This document shows positions 1 to 6,221 of a DNA stretch of 7,387 bases, one piece after another. The notes below the pieces were generated by a model. It was not told the origin of the DNA and made no database searches. It was given only the letters and a program-made list of their open reading frames with translations. The DNA lies in the NCBI GenBank assembly GCA_026993285.1, contig JALWTZ010000096.1, forward strand, positions 1 through 7,387, in the 5' to 3' direction. The position numbers and the translations under genes were made by a program. This DNA is from Lysobacterales bacterium. Lineage in GTDB: Bacteria; Pseudomonadota; Gammaproteobacteria; Xanthomonadales; S139-57. The stretch's first letter is position 1. The number at the start of each line of letters is the position of its first letter.

Positions 1-1
1 G

Positions 2-1903
2 GAGCTGCTGGAAACCCTGAAAGGCTTCTCCCTGCCGCCCGGAGCCCCCGGATCGTGGGAAGCCCTGCATGGTGATGCCATCCCGGCGGCTGAAACCCCG
101 GCTGAAGCGCCCCCCGCAGAACCCGAAGCTGCCACGGAACCTGAAACACCGGTCGAGGAAGATCCGGAAGCCGCCTTTGATGCCCTGCTGGAAACAGTCA
201 GTCCGGCTGCGGATCAGCCTCCCGCAACAAAGGAAGCGGAAGGCGCCGGAGATGACCTCATTACCGATGATGAATTTGAAAAAGTTCTGGATGAGCTCTA
301 TGGCGGCAAGGCGCCGGGAGAAGTCACGCCGCCGGCATTGAAAGCGGAAGAAAAACCGGACGAAGGGGATGACCTGATCACCGATGATGAATTTGAAAAA
401 GTGCTGGATGAACTCTACGGTGGCAAGGCACCGGGAGAAGTCACCCCGCCCGCGCTGAAAGAGGAACAGCGTGCGGATACGCCCGCCGAAGGCAGTGATC
501 TGATTACTGACGACGAGTTCGAGAAAGTACTGGACGAACTCTACGACGGCAAGGCCCCTGGCGTGGTGACACCGCCGGCGCTGAAGGAAGAAACGGACAC
601 CGCGAAAGCTGCAAAAACTGAACAGGAAAAACCTGCTGCGGCAGTCAAGCCGGAAAAACCGGCCACAAAATCACCCGGCAAGCCTGCCAGTGAAAAAACC
701 GCCACTGCCAAAAAGGACAAGCCAGCGAAAAAATCCGCCAAGAAGGCGGATGCGGTGGTACGGGTCAACACCTCCATGCTGGACGAGATCATGAATCTGG
801 TGGGTGAACTGGTATTGGTGCGCAACCATTTGGCCCTGCTCACCGAAAAGGTCTCCGACGATGAAGTGGGCCGGGCGGTCTCCAACCTGGATCAGGTGAC
901 ATCCGACCTGCAAACTTCGGTAATGAAAACCCGCATGCAGCCGGTGAAAAAGGTCTTTGGCCGCTTTCCGCGGGTGGTGCGTGATCTGGCGCGTCAATTG
1001 GGCAAGGAAGTGGACCTGGTGCTCAAGGGAGAAGAAACCGATCTGGACAAGAATCTGGTGGAAGCGCTGGCCGACCCGCTGATCCATCTGGTGCGCAATG
1101 CCGTGGATCATGGCCTGGAATCTCCGGAGGAACGGGAGCAGAAAGGCAAGCCACGCAAGGGCAAGGTGGTGCTGTCCGCAGCGCAGGAAGGCGACCACAT
1201 CATCCTGCGTGTGGATGACGACGGCAAGGGCATGGACCCGGATTTCCTTCGGGCCAAGGCGGTGGAAAAGGGCATCATGTCGGAAGAAGAAGCGGCCGGC
1301 TTGAGTGATCAGGAAGCCTTCAATGTCATCTTCATGCCCGGGTTTTCCACCAAGAACGAAATCTCCGATGTTTCCGGCCGCGGTGTGGGCATGGATGTGG
1401 TTCGCAGCAAGCTCAAGGCGCTGTCGGCCCAGATTCTGATCGATTCCCAGGTGGGCAAGGGTACTTCCATCAAGATCAAGGTGCCGTTGACCCTGGCCAT
1501 CATGCCGGCACTGATGGTGGTGGTGGATCAGCAGCGCTATGCCTTGCCACTGTCCGCCGTGCATGAAATCTTTGACCTGCACGAAGAACGGGTCAATACC
1601 GTAGATGGTCAGGATGTCATCCTTGTGCGCGGCGTGACCTTGCCGCTGTTCTACCTGCGGGAATGGCTCGGTCATGGCGATACTGACAAGCCGGAAGTAC
1701 AGCAGGTGGTCACCGTGGATGTAGGCAGCCGCCGTGCCGGATTTGTGGTGGATGAGCTGATTGGTCAGGAAGAAATCGTCATCAAGCCGCTGGGCCCCTA
1801 TGTCAACGGATTGCCCGGCTTTGCCGGTGCTTCCGTGGGTGGTGACGGGCGCATTTCCCTGATTATCGACATTCCCTCGCTGATGAGCCATTACGCTACA
1901 TGA
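2..1903 (+). CDS. cheA: Chemotaxis histidine kinase CheA (5'-truncated by window edge)
   Basis: CheA is the array-bound kinase that autophosphorylates and passes phosphate to CheY and CheB. The frame is open from the first bases, so the start and the P1 phosphotransfer domain lie outside the window; 633 residues are visible. Residues 1-80 are an Ala/Pro/Glu-rich linker. Residues 84-195 hold three 31-residue repeats, and about 196-250 is a Lys/Ala/Pro-rich linker. P3 dimerisation starts near 252. The P4 ATPase shows an N box (HLVRNAVDHG, 362-371), G1 (DDDGKGMD, 405-412), F box (FMPGFSTK, from 444), G2 (GRGVGMDVV, from 459) and a GTS loop (from 487). The P5 CheW-like domain fills about 500-633. 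No separate CheY-binding P2 fold is obvious before P3. The kinase core has all expected boxes and no frameshift. A TTG at 338 lies inside the repeat region and is not the start. parC follows after 7 bp, so the two are probably co-transcribed. Confidence 0.97.
   Translation, partial: ELLETLKGFSLPPGAPGSWEALHGDAIPAAETPAEAPPAEPEAATEPETPVEEDPEAAFDALLETVSPAADQPPATKEAEGAGDDLITDDEFEKVLDELYGGKAPGEVTPPALKAEEKPDEGDDLITDDEFEKVLDELYGGKAPGEVTPPALKEEQRADTPAEGSDLITDDEFEKVLDELYDGKAPGVVTPPALKEETDTAKAAKTEQEKPAAAVKPEKPATKSPGKPASEKTATAKKDKPAKKSAKKADAVVRVNTSMLDEIMNLVGELVLVRNHLALLTEKVSDDEVGRAVSNLDQVTSDLQTSVMKTRMQPVKKVFGRFPRVVRDLARQLGKEVDLVLKGEETDLDKNLVEALADPLIHLVRNAVDHGLESPEEREQKGKPRKGKVVLSAAQEGDHIILRVDDDGKGMDPDFLRAKAVEKGIMSEEEAAGLSDQEAFNVIFMPGFSTKNEISDVSGRGVGMDVVRSKLKALSAQILIDSQVGKGTSIKIKVPLTLAIMPALMVVVDQQRYALPLSAVHEIFDLHEERVNTVDGQDVILVRGVTLPLFYLREWLGHGDTDKPEVQQVVTVDVGSRRAGFVVDELIGQEEIVIKPLGPYVNGLPGFAGASVGGDGRISLIIDIPSLMSHYAT
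251..586 (+). repeat. Three direct repeats in the CheA linker (LID-like motif)
   Basis: Copies lie at 251-343, 368-460 and 494-586, each 31 codons, with start-to-start distances of 117 and 126 bp. The core is DLITDDEFEKVLDELY followed by a GK-APG--TPPALK tail. Copies 1 and 2 encode identical residues but differ at 11 synonymous positions. Copy 3 differs from copy 2 at three residues (S for D, D for G, V for E) and at about 17 synonymous codons. Related acidic ITD-EFE-LLD-L motifs occur in Pseudomonas-type CheA linkers. In Vibrio the equivalent linker region (LID) binds ParP and ParC. The matching role here is inferred from the adjacent parC and parP. Confidence 0.85.
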
Positions 1904-1910
1904 GGTTGAC

Positions 1911-2693
1911 ATGACGACCTGGGCGGTTGCCAATCAGAAAGGCGGCGTGGCCAAGACCACCTCCGCGATCTCCCTGGCCGCACATCTGACGCGTCGGGGC
2001 CAGCGGGTCTTGATGGTGGACCTGGACCCGCATGGTTCCCTCACCACCTGGATGCGTTTTTCCGTGGATGATGAACAGCCGGGTGTGTTGACCCTGTTTC
2101 AACAGGCAGCGGAAAAACATCCACTGGAACCGGCTGCCTGTGTACATTCGACCGATTTTGAAGGCATGGATCTCATGCCGGCCCATGCGGGGCTTGCGGC
2201 GCTGGACCGGCGTCTGGGCAACCAGCCGGGGATGGGCAAGGTACTGGCACATGCCCTGCGCGCGCTTCAGGCCCGTTACGACCACATCTTTATGGATTGT
2301 CCGCCAATGCTCGGAGTATTGATGATCAATGCGCTGGCGGCGGCCGATCACCTGATTGTACCGGTACAGACTGAATACCTGGCGCTCAAGGGGCTGGAAC
2401 GCATGCTGCGCACCCTGGAAATGCTCGGCCAGTCTTCCGGCAAGCCGCTGCCCTATACCATCGTTCCGACCCTGTATGACAAGCGTACCCGTGCCAGTCT
2501 GGATACCTTTCAAACCCTGCAACAGCACCATGGTGAGCATTTGTGGCCCCGTTTCATCCCGGTGGATACCCGTTTTCGGGAAGCCAGCCGGCAGCGCAGG
2601 CCACTGCCGTTGATGCAACCCGGTGCACGCGGTTCCATGGCCTACGCTGTCTTGCTGGACGACCTTTTGAAGGAGGTGCAGGCCGATGACTGA
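1911..2693 (+). CDS. parC: ParC-like ParA-family ATPase for polar chemotaxis arrays
   Basis: A 260-residue ParA/MinD-family ATPase. A deviant Walker A motif, KGGVAKTT, spans residues 10-17 with the signature lysine K10. The A' motif VDLDPHG has D39. Walker B is around D129 (FMDCPP), followed by a hydrophobic segment leading to PVQTEYLALKGL. In Vibrio and Pseudomonas the ParC ATPase linked to che genes localises at the flagellar pole through HubP/FimV-type landmarks and recruits CheA arrays with ParP. That role is assigned here by family and by position between cheA and parP. The start at 1911 has a short-spaced Shine-Dalgarno GAGGT (1902-1906) overlapping the cheA stop, which suggests translational coupling. 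A chromosome-partition ParA is less likely, since no ParB gene is adjacent and both neighbours are chemotaxis genes. Confidence 0.9.
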   Translation: MTTWAVANQKGGVAKTTSAISLAAHLTRRGQRVLMVDLDPHGSLTTWMRFSVDDEQPGVLTLFQQAAEKHPLEPAACVHSTDFEGMDLMPAHAGLAALDRRLGNQPGMGKVLAHALRALQARYDHIFMDCPPMLGVLMINALAAADHLIVPVQTEYLALKGLERMLRTLEMLGQSSGKPLPYTIVPTLYDKRTRASLDTFQTLQQHHGEHLWPRFIPVDTRFREASRQRRPLPLMQPGARGSMAYAVLLDDLLKEVQADD

Positions 2694-3453
2694 TGCAAGA
2701 CTTCAGGGTCAGCAAATGCTGGCTGGATATTTTGATGATCTGCTGGCCGAACCGGAACTCGACATCGTCCAGCCAGAAGCCGAAGTCCTCGAGGAACCCG
2801 TGCTGGCAAACGGGGAGAGCACAACCGCTGGGAAGGTGGTTGAGCAGGTGATTGCACAGGCCGACCCGGAAAAAACACCTCAGGAACAACGGGTTAAAGA
2901 AACTCCGGCTACGGGGGATGAAGCCAGGGCACCGGCTGAAGAAGAAACCGAAGCTGTCGAGCCAGCCCCCGTAGCCATGCAGCGGCCGGCGCTGGAGCTG
3001 GAAATACCTCCAGCCATGGCGCACTGGCGGGAGGCGGAACAGCACGATTGCCTGATCCTGCAACTGAATGGCTTGCGTCTGGCCATGCCGCTGTGTTGTG
3101 CCGACCTGCCCAAACCCTGGCCGGAAGGCGTCACCACATGGCATGAAGGCTGGTTTCAGGGAGGGTATACCGTTGAAGACAGGCCACGGGTGGTGGTTCA
3201 CCTGGCGGAGCTGATCCTGCCGGGTAGGGGCATACCTTTCCGTGAGGGCATCGTCGTTCCCATGCTGGAACTGCCCTGGAGCCTGCGTGTGGATGACCTG
3301 GAGGGCAGCCGCCGTTTCGCATCCGCGGATATCAGCTGGAATACCCAGGCCGCAAAACGGCCCTGGCTGGCGGGCATGGTGAAGGGGCAACCGTTGGCGG
3401 TCATCGACCCACTGGAACTGGCAAAATTGTTGGCCACAGCCTGGAAGCAATAA
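2686..3453 (+). CDS. parP: ParP-like protein with C-terminal CheW-like (AIF-type) domain
   Basis: A 255-residue protein. A short N-terminal segment (LAGYFDDLL, residues 12-20) is followed by an acidic Pro/Ala/Glu linker (about 25-105) and a C-terminal CheW-like domain (about 106-255), which includes a segment resembling the CheW beta-strand core (LILQLNGLRLAMPL). In Vibrio, ParP uses such a domain to join the array through CheA and keep it from dissociating, and its N-terminal part contacts ParC. Those functions are carried over by family and synteny. The start at 2686 has a near-ideal AGGAGGT (2671-2677) 8 nt upstream, and the gene overlaps the parC stop by 8 bp. It is more diverged from CheW than the cheW gene just downstream and could be annotated only as 'CheW domain-containing protein'. 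Confidence 0.85.
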   Translation: MTDARLQGQQMLAGYFDDLLAEPELDIVQPEAEVLEEPVLANGESTTAGKVVEQVIAQADPEKTPQEQRVKETPATGDEARAPAEEETEAVEPAPVAMQRPALELEIPPAMAHWREAEQHDCLILQLNGLRLAMPLCCADLPKPWPEGVTTWHEGWFQGGYTVEDRPRVVVHLAELILPGRGIPFREGIVVPMLELPWSLRVDDLEGSRRFASADISWNTQAAKRPWLAGMVKGQPLAVIDPLELAKLLATAWKQ

Positions 3454-3599
3454 TGGCCTGAAAATTGCTTGATTTGATGAGCGGGGCTGGTTTTTGACGG
3501 AGTTTGCCGTCAAAAAACAAAATGTTACAAGGTTGATTGAAGCATCTTGTCAGGTAAATGGCTTTCCGGCCCGGGCCGCAAGCCGCAGGAGTCAAGAAT
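3454..3599 (+). promoter_or_regulatory. parP-cheW intergenic region with hairpin and possible promoter
   Basis: This 146-bp gap breaks an otherwise tightly packed gene run. An inverted repeat pairs 3491-3500 (TTTTTGACGG) with 3507-3516 (CCGTCAAAAA) around the 6-nt loop AGTTTG. The left arm contains a -35-like TTGACG (3494-3499), and CAAAAT (3518-3523) lies 18 bp further as a 4/6 match to a -10. A GC-rich 12-bp palindrome sits at 3567-3578 just before the cheW Shine-Dalgarno. Together these suggest separate initiation or control for cheW and the DUF2802 gene. The promoter call is weak. Confidence 0.35.
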
Positions 3600-4076
3600 A
3601 TGGCACAAGCGAACAAGAAGCAGGCGGAGGATACCCAGCGCTGGGTGAGCTTCCGCATGGGGCGCGAACTCTATGCGGTCAATGTCATGTGCGTGCGCGA
3701 AGTCCTGACACTGATGGAATTTGCCAAGGTGGCTGGTGCGCCGCCCTTTGTGCTGGGCATTGTCAACCTGCGTGGCAATGTGGTGACCGTCATTGATACC
3801 CACAAGCGCTTCAACCTGCCACCGGAACCGGTCAGCGACGAAACGCGTGTGGTGATTATCGAATCAGACAAGACCACCATCGGCATGCTGGTGGATGAAG
3901 TGCGGGATGTGGTGGATGTGCCCCAGAACCTGATTCAGCCCCCCCCCCAGTTGCAGGGCGAAGCGGCCAATCAGTACATCGGCGGGCTGGTGCATCTCAA
4001 TGACAAGATTTACATCCTGGTGGATGTGGAAAAACTGTTGCAGGATGCGCGCGTGGAAGAGGAGGAAGGGGCATGA
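3600..4076 (+). CDS. cheW: Chemotaxis coupling protein CheW
   Basis: This 158-residue protein has a single CheW domain that links CheA to methyl-accepting receptors in the cytoplasmic array. WVSFRMGRELYAVNV and REVL form the N-terminal beta-core, VNLRG (residues 55-59) is the conserved CheW loop before VVTVID, and IGMLVDEVRDVVDV matches subdomain 2. The C-terminus is acidic (EEEEGA). The start at 3600 is chosen because AGGAG (3587-3591) lies 8 nt upstream. An in-frame ATG at 3558 would add 14 residues rich in Pro, Ala and Gly but lacks a good ribosome site. A run of ten C bases (3939-3948) encodes the three prolines at 114-116 and could slip. The stop overlaps the start of the DUF2802 gene. 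Confidence 0.96.
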   Translation: MAQANKKQAEDTQRWVSFRMGRELYAVNVMCVREVLTLMEFAKVAGAPPFVLGIVNLRGNVVTVIDTHKRFNLPPEPVSDETRVVIIESDKTTIGMLVDEVRDVVDVPQNLIQPPPQLQGEAANQYIGGLVHLNDKIYILVDVEKLLQDARVEEEEGA

Positions 4077-4483
4077 TGCTGCACTTGTGGCTGGCTACCC
4101 TGACCATGCTGGTCTTGTTGCTGCTGGCCTTGAAAGCCACCCGTCGGCGGATGCATGCACGGCTGCAGGCACTGGAAGCCCGTCTGGAAGCCAGCCATGA
4201 ACAGCTGGAAAGACAGGCCCGGCAACAGCAGCAACTACAGAAACGGCTACAGGGCATGCAGCAGGCTGGCAAGGTGCTTGCACTGCGGCAGGAGGAACGG
4301 CTCCAGCAACTGGAGCAACAAGTGATGGCCCTGCAGTCCGTGCAGCAGAACGCCTTTCAACTCAAGCACCTGACGGAACTGGCGGGGCAAGGGCAGTCCA
4401 TGGAGCATTTTGTGGCTACAGGCCAGCTCTCACGCGCGGAAGCAGCCTTGATCCAGAAATTGCACCATCCACGCGAACACTAG
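4073..4483 (+). CDS. DUF2802 family membrane-anchored coiled-coil protein
   Basis: A 136-residue protein. One hydrophobic segment (about residues 3-20, rich in Leu) is followed by a basic stop (KATRRR). A Gln/Leu/Glu/Arg-rich stretch (about 28-92) should form a long coiled coil, and a compact C-terminal segment (about 93-133) contains FVATGQLSRAEAALI, the pattern typical of DUF2802. The predicted layout is a single inner-membrane anchor with a cytoplasmic rod and small end domain. The start shares ATGA with the cheW stop (4073-4076). A second ATG at 4076 is equally possible, and GGAGG at 4061-4065 serves either. DUF2802 genes commonly follow cheW in Pseudomonas-type flagellar loci. The biochemical function is unknown to me. 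No terminator is visible in the 44-bp convergent gap after it. Confidence 0.85.
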   Translation: MMLHLWLATLTMLVLLLLALKATRRRMHARLQALEARLEASHEQLERQARQQQQLQKRLQGMQQAGKVLALRQEERLQQLEQQVMALQSVQQNAFQLKHLTELAGQGQSMEHFVATGQLSRAEAALIQKLHHPREH

Positions 4484-4527
4484 GTATCCGCCCATCGTGT
4501 CTCTGCCATGATCCAGCAGTTGCCGGC

Positions 4528-4836
4528 TTAATCGTCTGATTCCGCTTGCGCTTCCGTGGAATCGGGAGCACGACCTTCCAGCCAGAAAACCCAGGCCAGC
4601 AACTCGGCCACTGCCGCAAACAGGGCTTCCGGTATCTGTTCATTCATGTTCAGCGTGGACAGTGCCGTGGCCAGCGCATCGTCTTCCTGAATCGGGATGC
4701 CCAGCGCCTCGGCCCGTTCACGCATGGCCTCCGCCATGGCCTGTTGCCCCTTGCTGACAACCACGGGAGGTTCATCGGGCAGATACTGCAGCCCGATGGC
4801 CCACTCCGCTTGCTTTGTTTTTGCAGGCTTGTTCAT
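4528..4836 (-). CDS. Stand-alone FlhB/EscU C-terminal-domain protein
   Basis: This 102-residue protein is homologous to the cytoplasmic C-terminal part of FlhB/YscU, the substrate-specificity switch of flagellar and type III export. PPVVVSKGQQAMAEAMRERA, then GIPI, then DDALATAL and IPEALFAAVAELLAWVF match the FlhB segment downstream of its self-cleavage site. The transmembrane half of FlhB is absent. At the position of the NPTH cleavage motif the protein reads KQAE, so autocleavage is not expected. It thus corresponds to the released FlhB-CC fragment, as in Helicobacter FlhX. The start codon overlaps the fliK-like stop by 4 bp (ATGA, 4833-4836), which indicates coupled translation and a joint role in export or hook-length control. 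The C-terminus is acidic. Confidence 0.88.
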   Translation of the reverse strand: MNKPAKTKQAEWAIGLQYLPDEPPVVVSKGQQAMAEAMRERAEALGIPIQEDDALATALSTLNMNEQIPEALFAAVAELLAWVFWLEGRAPDSTEAQAESDD

Positions 4837-6095
4837 GCCCTTACATCCAGCAGGCGGCTGTTTGCCGGTATTGGTTTCTGGTCGTCAACCATGGGCCTTG
4901 AAGTGAAAACCAGCGGTTCCATCTGCAGGCCCAGTTGGTGGATTCGTTGCTGGAAATGACTTTCATATTGCTGCAGGAGTGCCTGGCTCTGGGGCCTTTC
5001 GCACCAGCATTGTGTGCCAAGGCGTTGTTCTTCCAGCAGCAGGTTGGCCTGAATCCTGCCCAAACGGGGCAGTTCCAGTTCCAGGCGAATTTGCCAGCGG
5101 CTGGGGTGATTTTCCTCTTCCTTGCTTGTGCGCTTGTTGTCCGGTTCGATTTCCAGATGCACCGGAATCGTTGCCCAGGGGGTGATCCAGGGAATATCCA
5201 CCTGCAAGCTGCTACCGGGTCGGCTGAGATGTTGCAGCTGTTGCATGGTGGTTTTCGCCAGGGCGCCATCGGCCAGTTGAAACAATTGTTTCAACAGCGT
5301 CTCCAGTGGCTGGTCCAGAGCTTCCGGCTTCAGTCTGGCTGGGAGAGTGAAGGGCTGATGGGCTACCTCCGGGCTGCTGCCCGTCGGTTTGGGCAAGTCG
5401 AGGAATAATGCAGTCTCAGGCGTGCTGGTGATTTTTTTCAGCGTCAGTCCCGCCTTGTCCAGTGATTGCAGCAGGCGAAAAAGCAGGCCTTTCAGATCGT
5501 GCTGCAATGCCTGTGGCCGAGGCTCGGCTTCCTGGGCCAGGCGGTTTTCCAGAAACAGGCCCGAGCGCTCAATGGCCTGCCTCAGCAGGGATGCATCGGG
5601 TCTGGGACTGTCGGGGCGGGATTCCACCAGACGCATGAGAACATCACGCAAGTTCCTGGGTAGCTCCTGGAACTGTGGGTGTTGACTGATGGCTCGCGCC
5701 AGTTCCACCACATGCTGGACAGGCTGTGCCCGAGGCAGGAGATTACGCAAGGCAAGCGGGGGCAGTTTCGCAGGGTCTGTGGGAGCCTGTGCGGCCAGAG
5801 ACTTCACTGGTTCAGTGCCGGATACGGTTTCGGTTTCTACCGGTTGTAGCAGCACACGGTCACCAGCCAGTTGCAGCCTGGCCATCAGCTTCTGCCCGCT
5901 GGACAAGGGTACCAGAGAACGCACCTCGTGTTGCCGCCCGGCAATTTCCAGCAAAGCGCGGCCTCCCCCCTGTTTCGGCGGTGTGCCCTCGATGACGCTG
6001 ACCTTGATGATTTGCCCAACCTTGAATGCTTGCAGTGCTTCTCTGCTGGAAAGCAGTTGCAGGGTATCCAGGCTGGCGCCCTGGGTGATTTGCAC
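4833..6095 (-). CDS. fliK: FliK-like flagellar hook-length control protein
   Basis: About 420 residues from the GTG at 6095, or 432 if the ATG at 6131 is used. The N-terminal part (to about residue 90) is a beta-rich segment ending near RVLLQPV, the middle is long and Gln/Leu/Pro-rich, and the C-terminal fifth is the Flg_hook (FliK_C) domain. The key signature is WQIRLELELPRLGRIQANL (starting near residue 334 from the GTG), followed by a second strand set and a helix rich in Gln. FliK measures hook length and triggers the FlhB specificity switch. Because this copy sits beside a stand-alone FlhB-C gene, it may be a FliK paralogue rather than the primary hook ruler. I prefer the GTG start because GGAGGT (6099-6104, - strand) precedes it by 3 nt, while the ATG has no Shine-Dalgarno and overlaps a sigma-28 -10 element. 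The gene symbol is by family. Confidence 0.85.
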   Translation of the reverse strand: MQITQGASLDTLQLLSSREALQAFKVGQIIKVSVIEGTPPKQGGGRALLEIAGRQHEVRSLVPLSSGQKLMARLQLAGDRVLLQPVETETVSGTEPVKSLAAQAPTDPAKLPPLALRNLLPRAQPVQHVVELARAISQHPQFQELPRNLRDVLMRLVESRPDSPRPDASLLRQAIERSGLFLENRLAQEAEPRPQALQHDLKGLLFRLLQSLDKAGLTLKKITSTPETALFLDLPKPTGSSPEVAHQPFTLPARLKPEALDQPLETLLKQLFQLADGALAKTTMQQLQHLSRPGSSLQVDIPWITPWATIPVHLEIEPDNKRTSKEEENHPSRWQIRLELELPRLGRIQANLLLEEQRLGTQCWCERPQSQALLQQYESHFQQRIHQLGLQMEPLVFTSRPMVDDQKPIPANSRLLDVRA

Positions 6096-6130
6096 AAGAC
6101 CTCCGCGTGATTGCCCGTATTTTCTCGTCA

Positions 6131-6157
6131 TTATCGGCCATTACAAGAGAATCTGAA
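6131..6157 (-). promoter_or_regulatory. Candidate sigma-28 (FliA) promoter for fliK-flhB-like unit
   Basis: On the - strand an exact GCCGATAA (6138 to 6131) matches the sigma-28 -10 consensus. It is preceded by an 11-bp spacer and TTCAGATT (6157 to 6150), which matches TAAAGTTT at 5 of 8 positions. The last A of the -10 is the A of the upstream ATG at 6131, so a transcript would begin inside the longer reading frame, and the GTG at 6095 would become the first usable start. The -10 is strong and the -35 is weak. Confidence 0.55.
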
Positions 6158-6166
6158 GCGGAGTCC

Positions 6167-6178
6167 GCAAGATCTTGC
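6167..6178. promoter_or_regulatory. 12-bp perfect palindrome, candidate operator
   Basis: GCAAGATCTTGC is perfectly self-complementary and ends 9 bp upstream of the -35 of the leftward sigma-28 candidate. It shares the form GCAA-N4-TTGC with a second palindrome 33 bp to the right (centre to centre, about three helical turns). No poly-T follows on either strand, so it is not an intrinsic terminator. The binding protein is unknown. Confidence 0.45.
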
Positions 6179-6198
6179 ACCACAAAAGGGCGGTGGAT

Positions 6199-6212
6199 GG
6201 CAATTTCTTGCC
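6199..6212. promoter_or_regulatory. Second GCAA-N4-TTGC palindrome, candidate operator
   Basis: GGCAATTTCTTGCC has 5-bp perfect arms around a 4-bp centre, and its GCAA...TTGC core ends 10 bp before the -35 of the rightward sigma-28 promoter. It mirrors the arrangement of the palindrome at 6167-6178. It loosely resembles the reported Pseudomonas FleQ consensus (GTCAATAAATTGAC as I recall it, 9 of 14 positions), which is suggestive only. Confidence 0.45.
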
Positions 6213-6221
6213 GTTATGTGC

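Noticed and set aside
338..1903. TTG at 338 as the start of cheA
   Set aside because: The same frame is open back to position 2 and encodes an identical copy of the linker repeat upstream, so the TTG is an internal leucine codon.
671..1933. Long minus-strand frame opposite cheA (420 codons)
   Set aside because: It lies antisense to strongly conserved CheA domains, its product is His/Gln-rich with no recognisable motif, and it is explained by codon bias of the opposite strand. The same holds for minus-strand frames at 1896-2618 and 2554-3513.
3486..3513. Sigma-28-like GCCGTCAA ahead of cheW
   Set aside because: The -10 matches 6 of 8 but the -35 at the right distance matches only 3-4 of 8, and the bases are better explained as part of the hairpin.
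3490..3518. Inverted repeat as a rho-independent terminator for parP
   Set aside because: The T-rich side precedes the stem and A bases follow it on both strands, the reverse of an intrinsic terminator.
3558..3599. Upstream in-frame ATG for cheW
   Set aside because: It lacks a ribosome site, and the added residues do not look like CheW, whereas the ATG at 3600 has AGGAG 8 nt upstream.
4450..4523. Two similar 14-mers (GATCCAGAAATTGC and GATCCAGCAGTTGC) at 4450 and 4510
   Set aside because: Only 12 of 14 positions match, one copy is coding and the other intergenic, and no longer similarity or mobile-element structure surrounds them; chance is enough.
4484..4527. Shared terminator in the convergent gap
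   Set aside because: No stem with a following T run is visible on either strand.
6160..6186. Possible sigma-54 site (TGGTGC...TTGC) on the minus strand between fliK and the EF-hand gene
   Set aside because: The GG to GC distance is one base too long for a sigma-54 promoter, and the TTGC belongs to the palindrome.
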